A DNA stretch of 5,705 nt. Source: Clostridia bacterium (lineage in GTDB: Bacteria; Bacillota; Clostridia; Oscillospirales; CAG-382). Where the stretch lies: assembly GCA_900754535.1 (NCBI GenBank), contig CAAEDF010000015.1, forward strand, positions 1-5,705, read 5' to 3'. The position numbers and the translations under genes were made by a program. Shown one piece after another: positions 1 to 5,705 of this stretch. The notes beneath the pieces were generated by a model. It was given only the letters and a program-made list of their open reading frames with translations, made no database searches and was not told the DNA's origin. Within the stretch, counting starts at the first letter, position 1. Each line of letters starts with the position of its first letter.

Positions 1-1340
1 CTTTCGCGGATCGCATCCGCCGTTTTATAGTCTTTGTTCTTTTTTGCCGCCGTACGTTCGGCGACCAGAGCATCTATCTCGTCATCCTCCGAAGATGCAT
101 TATTTGCTTCGGGGATGAAGCCGAAAAAGTCGAGAAGGGACGAATAGAAATCATAAACCTCCGCCAGCGCGGCATGTGACAGCGAATCGTCCTTGAGCAG
201 TGTGTTGATATCCCTTGTTATTTCAAACAGAGCCGCTATTGCGTTGGCGGTATTGAAATCGTCCGCAAGCGCCTCGTCCACTTCCCTCTCACGCGCGGAA
301 AGCGCGGAGACGGCAGCCTTTTCCGTTTCCGTCATCTGAGAGAGCGAAGAATTTTCAAGACGGAAAGCGATGTTGCCGAGGCAGTTTGCAAGGCGCTCCA
401 TCGCCGCGGCGGACTGTTCGAGTATGCTGCGGGAATAGTTGACGGGGTTACGGTAGTGTGACGAAAGCAGGAAAAAGCGGATGGCACCGTATCCGAACTC
501 CTTTGCGGCGTCGCGCACCCAGAAGCAATCGCCGGCAGACTTTGACATTTTCCTGTTATCGACATTGATGTACCCGTTGTGGAGCCAGAATCTTGCAAGC
601 GGCTCTCCCGTGGCGCACTCGCTTTGGGCTATCTCGTTTTCATGGTGCGGAAAAGTAAGATCCTGACCGCCGCAGTGTATGTCTATATTCGTGCCGAGAT
701 ATTTTTTCACCATGGCCGAGCATTCGATATGCCAGCCGGGACGGCCGGGCCCCCAGGGAGAATCCCAGCTTATCTCCGTATCTTCTTTTTTTGCCTTCCA
801 CAGCGCAAAATCAAACGGGTGGCGCTTTTCGTCGTTGACGTCTATGCGCGCGCCGGCCTCCAGCTCGTCGAGGTTATAATGTGACAGGCAGCCGTAATGA
901 GGAAAGCTTTCGGCGGAGAAATACACGTTGCCGCCGGAAACATAGGCATGACCGCGCGCTATGAGGTCCGAAACGATACCGATTATTTCGTCTATATTCT
1001 CGGTCGCACGCGGATGGAAGGTCGCAGGGCGGACACCGAGACCTTCGGCGTCCTTGCGGTATTCGGCGATATACCTTTCGGCTATTTCCGGAACGGTGCA
1101 GCCCTCCGCCTTTGCCCTGTTTATCATTTTATCGTCCACATCGGTGAAATTCTGGACAAATACCACCTCGTTGCCGAGCTTTTCAAGATAGCGTCTGAGC
1201 ATATCGAAAACGACAAAACAGCGGGCGTTTCCTATATGTATGTAATTATACACAGTGGGCCCGCAGACATACATGCGAACTTTTTTATCTTTTATATCAA
1301 ATTCTTCCTTGCTTCTGGTAAGCGTATTATAAAGCTTCAT
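1..1340 (-). CDS. cysS: Cysteinyl-tRNA synthetase, C-terminal end cut off by the window
   Basis: Class I aminoacyl-tRNA synthetase that activates cysteine with ATP and loads it onto tRNA-Cys in the cytoplasm. I translated the frame from the ATG at 1338-1340 to the window edge: 446 codons with no frameshift or stop. The class I signature appears as HIGN at residues 35-38, and the KMSKS loop is exact at residues 264-268 (537-551). The zinc site that selects cysteine is complete: C26, C207 in WHIECSAM, and H232 and E236 in FPHHENE, at the spacing known from the E. coli enzyme. A DDFNTANAI stretch and an ADAIRE stretch near the end match the C-terminal helical region. Family members are about 460-470 residues, so roughly 20 are missing past base 1. 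A GAAAGGA ribosome binding site (1351-1357) lies 10 bases before the ATG. It is the last visible gene of the operon, 39 bases after pgsA, and that gap is too short to hold a T-box leader. Confidence 0.97.
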   Translation of the reverse strand, partial: MKLYNTLTRSKEEFDIKDKKVRMYVCGPTVYNYIHIGNARCFVVFDMLRRYLEKLGNEVVFVQNFTDVDDKMINRAKAEGCTVPEIAERYIAEYRKDAEGLGVRPATFHPRATENIDEIIGIVSDLIARGHAYVSGGNVYFSAESFPHYGCLSHYNLDELEAGARIDVNDEKRHPFDFALWKAKKEDTEISWDSPWGPGRPGWHIECSAMVKKYLGTNIDIHCGGQDLTFPHHENEIAQSECATGEPLARFWLHNGYINVDNRKMSKSAGDCFWVRDAAKEFGYGAIRFFLLSSHYRNPVNYSRSILEQSAAAMERLANCLGNIAFRLENSSLSQMTETEKAAVSALSAREREVDEALADDFNTANAIAALFEITRDINTLLKDDSLSHAALAEVYDFYSSLLDFFGFIPEANNASSEDDEIDALVAERTAAKKNKDYKTADAIRE

Positions 1341-1379
1341 TAAAAAAAGTTCCTTTCGGTGGGTGGATTGGATTTTGAG

Positions 1380-1991
1380 CTAATTTTCCGGGTCGAGAAA
1401 ATCCCAGTAGCTTCGGATATAATTTATTCCCGACCATATCGTAAAGGCGGCGGCGACTATCGTCATTATAAGAGAAAGGAAACCCTGGGTAGGGAGCACT
1501 ATCGGTTCAAGCAGAATGATGATTATACAAAGGAACTGCGAAACCGTTTTTATTTTACCCAAAGAGTTGGCGGCAACGGTTATCCCCGACTCGCGGGAGA
1601 CGACAAGGCGCATGGATGTGACGGCAAGCTCGCGGAACACGATTATGAACGTCGTCCACAGAAAGACGTTGTAAAGCAGCCAGCGCGGAACGGCAAGATC
1701 GTCGGGAATGATAAAATCAGATGCACAGACCGATATCATAGCGCCGAATATCATGAATTTGTCGGCAAGCGGGTCGATGAATTTGCCGAACCTTGTAACT
1801 ATCTTGCGGCTTCGCGCGATTTTTCCGTCAAGAAAATCCGTAATGGCGGCAAGAATGAATACGGCGGCGGCAACTATATGCGACCACGTGGTGTGCTCGT
1901 ATGTAAAGACGGGATACACTATGAATATCGAAAAGAACGGCACAAGGACTATCCTTGCAAGCGTAAGTCTGTTGGCAAGGTTGAATTTCAT
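1380..1991 (-). CDS. pgsA: CDP-diacylglycerol--glycerol-3-phosphate 3-phosphatidyltransferase
   Basis: Integral membrane enzyme that transfers a phosphatidyl group from CDP-diacylglycerol to sn-glycerol 3-phosphate. This gives phosphatidylglycerol phosphate and CMP, the committed step to phosphatidylglycerol. The 203-residue protein carries a perfect CDP-alcohol phosphotransferase motif: D52, D55, G56, A59, R60, G69, D73 and D77, the four aspartates being the metal and catalytic residues. About six hydrophobic segments are visible, near residues 11-28, 37-51, 78-96, 104-124, 150-168 and 170-190. An FRELAVTSMR stretch (119-128) and SLGKIKTVSQ (143-152) are typical of PgsA rather than of phosphatidylserine synthase. 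The length is normal for the family. The ATG shares an ATGA overlap (1988-1991) with the rimO stop, and an AAGGAG site (1999-2004) lies 7 bases upstream inside rimO, so coupled translation is likely. It ends in TAG. Confidence 0.96.
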   Translation of the reverse strand: MKFNLANRLTLARIVLVPFFSIFIVYPVFTYEHTTWSHIVAAAVFILAAITDFLDGKIARSRKIVTRFGKFIDPLADKFMIFGAMISVCASDFIIPDDLAVPRWLLYNVFLWTTFIIVFRELAVTSMRLVVSRESGITVAANSLGKIKTVSQFLCIIIILLEPIVLPTQGFLSLIMTIVAAAFTIWSGINYIRSYWDFLDPEN

Positions 1992-3331
1992 TGTACTTCT
2001 CCTTCACCGACAAATTTGCCTACAAGGTCATAATCCATGACATCGGTTATGAGCACCCGCACGAACTCGCCGTCGGACACCCGCCTTGAGGCGGAAAAGA
2101 ACACACGTCCGTCGATATCGGGCGCGTCTGCATATGAGCGGCCGTGATATGAGCCGCTTACGGCATCGTAGCCCTCGCAGACGACCGTAAACACCTTTCC
2201 TATCTGCGATTTATTGTATTCGGAATGTATGCGGCGCTGCTCGCGCATGAGCGCGTCGTATCTTTTGCGCTTTATCTTTTCGGGTATCTGACCGGGCATG
2301 TCATATGCGGGCGTGCCCTCCTCGCGCGAATACTCAAACACACCCAGGCGCTCGAATCTCGTCTCTTTGATAAACGCTTTCAGTTCGTCAAACTCCTCCT
2401 CGGTTTCCGACGGGAACCCCGTTATCACGGTCGTGCGAAGCACCACTCCCTCGACCGATTCGCGCAGGCGCCTGACCGCGCTTCTGATATCCTCCGGCGT
2501 ATCCGAACGGTTCATAAGCGAAAGCACCCTGCCCGATATATGCTGTATGGGCATATCTATGTACTTTACAACCTTGGGATTCTGCGCTATCTCGGCGACA
2601 AGCCCGTCGGTTATCCTGCCGGGATAACAGTACATAAGGCGTATCCATTTTATGCCTTCGATAGCCGAAAGCTCATGTATAAGCGAATCGAGCGCATACG
2701 TACCGTATAGATCCTGACCGTATCTCGTGGTATCCTGCGCGACAAGACATATTTCCTTTACGCCGAGAGAAGCGAGGTCGGCCGCTTCCGCGACGATATC
2801 GCTCATCGGCCTTGAGCGGAAACGGCCGCGCACCGAAGGGATAACGCAGTATGAGCAGCAGTTGTCGCATCCCTCCGCAATACGAAGATATGCAAAATGC
2901 TCCTGCGTGGTTATAACGCGCTCACCGTCCAGCGGGCAGGCGTCGATGTCGCCGAAAGCGGAAAAATGCCTGCCGGCGTACGCGCTGCGCACGGCTTCGC
3001 ATATCTCGCCGTACGAGCCCGTGCCGAGTATGCAGTCCACCTCGGGCATCTGCTCCGTTATCTGCTCGCGGTATCTCTCGGGCAGGCAGCCCGTTACCAC
3101 TATCCCCTTGAGCGTATGGTTTTCCTTAAGCCAAGCGATATCCAGTATGTTGTCTATCGCTTCCTGCTTTGCGCTTTCGATAAAAGCGCAGGTGTTTATA
3201 ACGATAACGTCGGCGTCAACGTCCTCCGCCACTATCTCGAAGCCCTCCGAAGCAAGCTTTGCAAGCATGACCTCGGTGTTTATGAGATTTTTGGGGCAGC
3301 CCAGTGATACAAATCCAACCTTAATAGCCAT
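1988..3331 (-). CDS. rimO: Ribosomal protein S12 (uS12) methylthiotransferase, radical SAM enzyme
   Basis: Adds a methylthio group to a conserved aspartate of ribosomal protein S12, using S-adenosylmethionine and two iron-sulfur clusters. The 447-residue protein has the three-part layout of the MiaB/RimO family. The N-terminal domain has cluster cysteines C12 (SLGCPKN), C48 (NTCAFIESAK) and C82 (TGCLPERY). The radical SAM core has C155-x3-C159-x2-C162; C158, next to C159, is an extra cysteine. A C-terminal TRAM domain spans roughly residues 374-440. RimO is favoured over the tRNA enzymes MiaB and MtaB by VAQDTTRYGQDLYG (197-210) and by DAPDIDG (402-408) in the TRAM region. The ATG at 3329-3331 lies inside the recX end (11-base overlap), and an AGGAAG site (3341-3346) is 9 bases upstream. 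It is the third gene of the operon. The assignment is by motif; the S12 target is taken from the family. Confidence 0.95.
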   Translation of the reverse strand: MAIKVGFVSLGCPKNLINTEVMLAKLASEGFEIVAEDVDADVIVINTCAFIESAKQEAIDNILDIAWLKENHTLKGIVVTGCLPERYREQITEQMPEVDCILGTGSYGEICEAVRSAYAGRHFSAFGDIDACPLDGERVITTQEHFAYLRIAEGCDNCCSYCVIPSVRGRFRSRPMSDIVAEAADLASLGVKEICLVAQDTTRYGQDLYGTYALDSLIHELSAIEGIKWIRLMYCYPGRITDGLVAEIAQNPKVVKYIDMPIQHISGRVLSLMNRSDTPEDIRSAVRRLRESVEGVVLRTTVITGFPSETEEEFDELKAFIKETRFERLGVFEYSREEGTPAYDMPGQIPEKIKRKRYDALMREQRRIHSEYNKSQIGKVFTVVCEGYDAVSGSYHGRSYADAPDIDGRVFFSASRRVSDGEFVRVLITDVMDYDLVGKFVGEGEVQ

Positions 3332-3959
3332 CTGACCATTCTTCCTGTTCTATTTTGCTTATTGCGTCCGTTATATCCGATGAAGCGTAGCCGTACCGGT
3401 ACAGATACGTAAACGCGCGCGCTTTCTGTTCTCTTGAGGACAGCGACGGGATGCCGAACTTTTTTTCAAGCAGATTCATTATGTTTTCGGTGTGGTCTTT
3501 TTCCTCATATGCCGCGGCGGCCTCCGAGGCGGTTCGAGAATCGAACCCGCGTCCGCAAAGCTCGCTTTTGATCCTTACCGGTCCCCACATACGGACGTGG
3601 TAAAACGAATCGGCGTATCTTGCCGCAAGCGCCGTATCATCGAGATATCCTCTGTCTTTCAGAAGCCCGACCACGGATTCCGCAAGCGTTTTGTCAAACC
3701 GTTTGCACAGCTTTGAAAGCAGCCTGCGCGACGGCATATCGCCGTAGGAAAGGTAATCCATCGCCTTTTTGATGCAGCAGAGCCTTTCCGACGCACACGC
3801 AAGAGCGTCAAGCGTTTCCGGCGTTATATCGCACGGCCCGGTTATCCCGAGAGCTTCCAGATCCGACGGCGTTACCGTATACGGTGTTCCCTCTGCGGTG
3901 ACGACGGCCTCATGGTCTTTGCAAAGGACCGAGGTCACACGGCAAAGCCCGTCAGTCAA
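3321..3959 (-). CDS. recX: RecX family regulator of RecA, TTG start preferred
   Basis: Small helical protein that binds RecA filaments and modulates, usually inhibits, their activity; it sits directly behind recA as in many bacteria. From the TTG start it is 212 residues. Three helical repeats can be traced, about 55-104, 105-150 and 155-205. The RecX hallmarks are [10 protein letters not shown] (99-108), [15 protein letters not shown] (125-139) and, in the third repeat, [17 protein letters not shown] (180-196). An ATG at 3981-3983 would add eight residues (MTRPRRTI) and overlap recA by 32 bases. I prefer the TTG at 3957-3959 because GGAGG (3966-3970) sits exactly 6 bases before it, while the ATG has only a weak AGGCGAC upstream. 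The TTG also gives the short N-terminus seen in family members, which begin close to the first beta strand (here CRVTSVL). Overlap with recA is then 8 bases. Family confidence is high; the exact start is moderate. Confidence 0.93.
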   Translation of the reverse strand: MTDGLCRVTSVLCKDHEAVVTAEGTPYTVTPSDLEALGITGPCDITPETLDALACASERLCCIKKAMDYLSYGDMPSRRLLSKLCKRFDKTLAESVVGLLKDRGYLDDTALAARYADSFYHVRMWGPVRIKSELCGRGFDSRTASEAAAAYEEKDHTENIMNLLEKKFGIPSLSSREQKARAFTYLYRYGYASSDITDAISKIEQEEWSDGY

Positions 3960-5004
3960 GATCGTCCTCCGGGGCCTCGTCATCGTCGCCTGACGACGAA
4001 GCGGCAGCTTCGCTCAAGCGCGCTCTTATCTTTGCCTCTATCTCGCCGGAAAGCGGCGCGTCGGAAGCGAGCAGAGCGCGAACGGCCTCCTTGCCCTGAC
4101 CGAGTTTTGAACCGTTATACGAGAACCACGAGCCGCTTTTTTCGATTATGCCGAGCTTTGAGCCGATCTCGATTATCTCGCTTTCCTTGGATATGCCTTT
4201 TCCGTATATTATATCGAACTCCGCAGTCTTGAACGGAGGCGCCACCTTGTTCTTGACGACCTTGCATTTGACATGGTTGCCGACCACCTCGGAGCCCGAT
4301 TTGATGACCTCCGATTTACGGATATCTATCCTGACGGAGGCGTAAAATTTAAGCGCACGGCCGCCGGTCGTCACCTCGGGGTTTCCGTAAACGACGCCGA
4401 CCTTTTCGCGAAGCTGGTTTATGAAAACTACGACACAATTCGACTTTGATATCGCGCCGGAAAGCTTGCGCAGCGCCTGAGACATCAGCCGCGCGTGGAG
4501 CCCGACATGAGAAGCGCCCATATCGCCGTCAATCTCGCTTTTCGGCACAAGCGCCGCCACCGAGTCGATAACAACGCATTCGATGGCTCCGGAGCGGACG
4601 AGCGCCTCGGTTATCTCAAGCGCCTGCTCTCCGCTGTCGGGCTGAGAGACCAGCAGCGAATCGATATCGACTCCGAGCGCCTTGGCGTACACGGGGTCGA
4701 GCGCGTGCTCCGCGTCTATGAACGCCGCCTCGCCGCCGGATTTCTGCACCTCGGATATTATATGCAGCGCCACCGTGGTCTTACCCGACGATTCCGGGCC
4801 GAAGATCTCGATGATCCTGCCCTTCGGAACGCCTCCTATGCCAAGCGCAAGGTCGAGCGACAGCGAACCGGTGGATACACCGGTGACCTCCATGTCCATA
4901 TTTTCTCCCAGACGCATTATGGAGCCCTTTCCGCACTGCTTTTCTATCTGGGCAAGCGCAGTCTCGAGAGCCTTTAATTTTTCACCGCTTAATGCCAATT
5001 GCAC
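3952..5004 (-). CDS. recA: Recombinase RecA, GTG start
   Basis: DNA-dependent ATPase that forms filaments on single-stranded DNA, catalyses strand exchange and triggers LexA self-cleavage in the SOS response. The 350-residue protein has Walker A GPESSGKT at residues 69-76, the catalytic glutamate E99 in [10 protein letters not shown], Walker B VVID at 144-147, and a conserved L2 DNA-binding loop starting at Q197 ([17 protein letters not shown]) and running into [12 protein letters not shown]. The tail is strongly acidic (last 12 residues [12 protein letters not shown]), as is usual for RecA. The stretch [19 protein letters not shown] resembles Bacillus/Clostridium RecA. The start is GTG at 5002-5004: an AAAGG site (5011-5015) ends 6 bases before it, and an in-frame TAA lies a few codons upstream, so no ATG is available. 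It is the first gene of the operon, with a LexA-box promoter directly upstream, so DNA-damage induction is expected. Confidence 0.98.
   Translation of the reverse strand: MQLALSGEKLKALETALAQIEKQCGKGSIMRLGENMDMEVTGVSTGSLSLDLALGIGGVPKGRIIEIFGPESSGKTTVALHIISEVQKSGGEAAFIDAEHALDPVYAKALGVDIDSLLVSQPDSGEQALEITEALVRSGAIECVVIDSVAALVPKSEIDGDMGASHVGLHARLMSQALRKLSGAISKSNCVVVFINQLREKVGVVYGNPEVTTGGRALKFYASVRIDIRKSEVIKSGSEVVGNHVKCKVVKNKVAPPFKTAEFDIIYGKGISKESEIIEIGSKLGIIEKSGSWFSYNGSKLGQGKEAVRALLASDAPLSGEIEAKIRARLSEAAASSSGDDDEAPEDDLD
3966..3970 (-). promoter_or_regulatory. Ribosome binding site that decides the recX start
   Basis: GGAGG on the minus strand, inside the codons for the acidic tail of RecA, ends 6 bases before the TTG at 3957-3959. 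It is the strongest Shine-Dalgarno match near the recA/recX junction. It cannot serve the ATG at 3981-3983 because it lies downstream of it. Confidence 0.65.
3984..4012 (-). other. Two overlapping potential hairpins in the 3' end of recA
   Basis: CGAAGC (3997-4002) and GCTTCG (4007-4012) form a 6-base stem with a 4-base loop. CGTCG (3984-3988) and CGACG (3994-3998) form a second, shorter stem that shares two bases with the first and so competes with it. They lie just upstream of the recX ribosome binding site. There is no T-run, so they are not a terminator. The GAC/GAT-rich codons of the acidic tail make chance pairing possible. Confidence 0.25.
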
Positions 5005-5039
5005 GCACGACCTTTCCGCATGTTATAAAACAATAGCAA

Positions 5040-5051
5040 GAACTTATGTTC
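5040..5051. promoter_or_regulatory. LexA (SOS) operator
   Basis: GAACTTATGTTC is a GAAC-N4-GTTC dyad, the core of the Gram-positive SOS box bound by LexA (DinR). Read on the minus strand with its flanks it matches 11 of 14 positions of the Bacillus consensus CGAACRNRYGTTYG. It lies just downstream of the recA -10 box, over the predicted transcription start, where a bound repressor would block transcription. No lexA gene is in the window, so the regulator is inferred. Confidence 0.82.
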
Positions 5052-5057
5052 CTTTTT

Positions 5058-5086
5058 AGGATAACATGGGGACACGAAGTTGTCAA
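5058..5086 (-). promoter_or_regulatory. recA operon promoter, sigma-A type
   Basis: On the minus strand a perfect -35 box TTGACA (5081-5086) is followed by a 17-base spacer and a TATCCT -10 box (5058-5063, four of six matches to TATAAT). Transcription should begin near 5051, giving a leader of about 47 bases before the GTG start of recA. Immediately upstream of the -35 box the DNA is AT-rich and carries two copies of ATATGTAT. This is the only convincing promoter I see for the whole recA-recX-rimO-pgsA-cysS cluster. Confidence 0.75.
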
Positions 5087-5094
5087 GGGTTTTT

Positions 5095-5115
5095 ATATGT
5101 ATAAATCATATGTAT
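5095..5115. repeat. Direct repeat ATATGTAT upstream of the recA promoter
   Basis: Two exact copies of ATATGTAT, at 5095-5102 and 5108-5115, have starts 13 bases apart. They begin 9 bases upstream of the recA -35 box in AT-rich DNA. They could act as an UP-like element or be chance AT-rich sequence. Confidence 0.3.
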
Positions 5116-5121
5116 GTTTCG

Positions 5122-5152
5122 AAATGACGGATTTTGATAGTTTTCGTCATTT
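5122..5152. repeat. Perfect 8-base inverted repeat in the divergent promoter region
   Basis: AAATGACG (5122-5129) and CGTCATTT (5145-5152) are exact reverse complements separated by 15 bases. No T-run follows and the loop is long, so it does not look like a terminator. It sits between the recA and prs promoters and overlaps a candidate prs -35 box, which suggests an operator. The binding protein is unknown. Confidence 0.45.
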
Positions 5153-5163
5153 TAATGTAAAAT
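5134..5163 (+). promoter_or_regulatory. Candidate upstream promoter of prs
   Basis: TTGATA (5134-5139) and TAAAAT (5158-5163) each match five of six consensus positions, with an 18-base spacer. A start near 5170 would give a leader of about 105 bases. The -35 box sits in the loop of the 8-base inverted repeat at 5122-5152, so a protein bound to that dyad would interfere with this promoter. In AT-rich DNA such matches can arise by chance. Confidence 0.4.
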
Positions 5164-5190
5164 TCCCGCGTGATTTGTGTAATTAGACTA

Positions 5191-5219
5191 TTTACTTTTG
5201 AACGGGCAGGTATTAAAAT
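5191..5219 (+). promoter_or_regulatory. Candidate proximal promoter of prs
   Basis: TTTACT (5191-5196, four of six) and TAAAAT (5214-5219, five of six) are spaced by 17 bases and would start transcription near 5226, about 48 bases before the ATG. It is weaker at -35 than the upstream candidate but better placed. Either or both could drive prs. Confidence 0.35.
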
Positions 5220-5255
5220 ATACAAGAAGAGGAATACCACAGACAAATATTTCAC

Positions 5256-5260
5256 GGAGG
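5256..5260 (+). promoter_or_regulatory. Ribosome binding site of the prs gene
   Basis: GGAGG precedes the ATG at 5274 by 13 bases, longer than the usual 5-10. An ATG at 5261 directly abuts the site but is out of frame with prs and opens only a 22-codon frame, so it is not a credible start. The unusual spacing may lower translation efficiency. Confidence 0.55.
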
Positions 5261-5273
5261 ATGTTTTCGGGCT

Positions 5274-5705
5274 ATGAAACCATACAATCACGGAGACCTC
5301 GGGCTTATCGTTCTCAGAAGCAGCCATGAGCTGGGCAGAATGGTGGACGAACGTATTCTTCAGATGCGCGCAGAGGAAGATGACGACAAAACCTACATTA
5401 TCCCCATCGAAGAAGTGAGATTTTCCAACGGAGAAGGCAAGATCAAGCTTCTTGACACCGTCAGGGGCAAGGACATATACATCCTTTGCGATGTCGGAAA
5501 TTACAGCTGCTCCTACAAGATGTTCGGATTTGAAAACAGGATGGGGCCCGACGATCACTTTCAGGACATAAAGCGCGTGCTCAGCGCGATAGGCGGCAAA
5601 GCCAACAGAGTGACGGTCATCATGCCGCTGCTGTATGCGTCGCGCCAGCACAAGCGCAAGGGGCGCGAATCGCTTGACTGCGCGATGGCGCTGAAAGAGC
5701 TTGAA
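5274..5705 (+). CDS. prs: Ribose-phosphate pyrophosphokinase (PRPP synthetase), divergent type, N-terminal part
   Basis: Predicted to transfer pyrophosphate from ATP to ribose 5-phosphate, giving PRPP for nucleotide, histidine and tryptophan synthesis. Only the first 144 codons are in the window. The family pattern is clear: EEVRFSNGEGKIKL (46-59) followed by DTVRGKDIYIL (61-71) matches the FxxGE...vRGxDv region, and VTVIMPLLYASRQHKRKG (113-130) followed by RESLDCAMA matches the canonical IPYxxYARQDRKxxxREP loop that contacts ATP. Between them, NYSCSYKMFGFENRMGPDDHF (76-96, quoted in two parts here: NYSCSYKMFGF, ENRMGPDDHF) departs from standard Prs. I recall such sequences from a clostridial group of longer PRPP synthetases. 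The ATG at 5274 is the only in-frame start before an upstream TAA (5214-5216). The GGAGG at 5256-5260 is 13 bases away, a long spacing. The C-terminal ribose-phosphate binding motif lies outside the window, so activity cannot be confirmed here. Confidence 0.85.
   Translation, partial: MKPYNHGDLGLIVLRSSHELGRMVDERILQMRAEEDDDKTYIIPIEEVRFSNGEGKIKLLDTVRGKDIYILCDVGNYSCSYKMFGFENRMGPDDHFQDIKRVLSAIGGKANRVTVIMPLLYASRQHKRKGRESLDCAMALKELE

Noticed and set aside
897..1343. A 148-codon plus-strand open frame opposite cysS
   Set aside because: The minus strand encodes the HIGH motif and other conserved parts of cysteinyl-tRNA synthetase, so the plus-strand frame is a by-product of codon use.
1341..1379. 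A T-box riboswitch or attenuator before cysS
   Set aside because: T-box control of cysS is common in Firmicutes, but the gap from pgsA is only 39 bases. It has a run of seven T bases on the minus strand without a stem before it, and no T-box sequence.
1359..2033. A 224-codon plus-strand open frame opposite pgsA, longer than pgsA itself
   Set aside because: Its product is highly charged and has no recognisable motif or good ribosome binding site. The opposite strand carries a perfect CDP-alcohol phosphotransferase motif and membrane segments, so this is a shadow frame.
5107..5124. Short palindromes CATATG (5107-5112) and TTTCGAAA (5117-5124)
   Set aside because: They are only 6 and 8 bases long, lie in AT-rich DNA and do not match the LexA box or another operator I can name.
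5198..5226. TTGAAC with TACAAG 17 bases later as a prs promoter
   Set aside because: The -10 match is poor compared with the two TAAAAT candidates.
5261..5329. A 22-codon upstream open frame starting at ATG 5261 and overlapping the prs start
   Set aside because: Its ATG touches the GGAGG site with no spacing, so it is unlikely to be initiated. The peptide has no conserved feature.
5106..5651. A 181-codon minus-strand open frame across the start of prs and the intergenic region
   Set aside because: It lies antisense to the conserved PRPP synthetase sequence and runs through the promoter region. The product shows no family features.
1..5705. CRISPR arrays, insertion sequences, tRNA or rRNA genes
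   Set aside because: No regularly spaced repeats, transposase motifs or cloverleaf-like sequences were seen, and nearly all of the window is accounted for by conserved housekeeping genes.

Overview
The window looks like a chromosomal housekeeping region from a member of the Firmicutes, probably Clostridia. The evidence is a RecA with Bacillus/Clostridium-style sequence, a Gram-positive LexA box in front of it, strong GGAGG-type ribosome binding sites, and a divergent PRPP synthetase of a kind I associate with clostridia. Base composition is moderate in the genes and clearly AT-rich in the one intergenic region. TGA is used as an ordinary stop. A finer taxonomic placement is not supported by what can be seen.

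Five genes lie head to tail on the minus strand, so the operon reads from right to left: recA (5004 to 3952), recX (3959 to 3321), rimO (3331 to 1988), pgsA (1991 to 1380) and cysS (1340 leftward off the window edge). The first four overlap each other by 4 to 11 bases, taking the TTG start I prefer for recX. Only 39 bases separate pgsA from cysS. No rho-independent terminator is visible between any of them, so they are best read as one transcription unit with translational coupling.

The 269-base gap at 5005-5273 is a divergent promoter region. On the minus strand it holds a good sigma-A-type recA promoter (TTGACA, 17-base spacer, TATCCT), with the dyad GAACTTATGTTC over the predicted transcription start: a textbook SOS operator. 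On the plus strand there are two weaker candidate promoters and a GGAGG ribosome binding site for a ribose-phosphate pyrophosphokinase gene that runs off the right edge. A perfect 8-base inverted repeat in the middle of the gap is unexplained.

Functionally, recA and recX form a recombinase and its modulator under SOS control. They are followed by genes for ribosomal protein S12 modification (rimO), phosphatidylglycerol synthesis (pgsA) and cysteinyl-tRNA charging (cysS). The apparent sharing of an SOS promoter by these downstream housekeeping genes is the most interesting regulatory point. I see no mobile element, CRISPR array, tRNA or rRNA gene, and no sign of a wholly new system. The region is largely ordinary.
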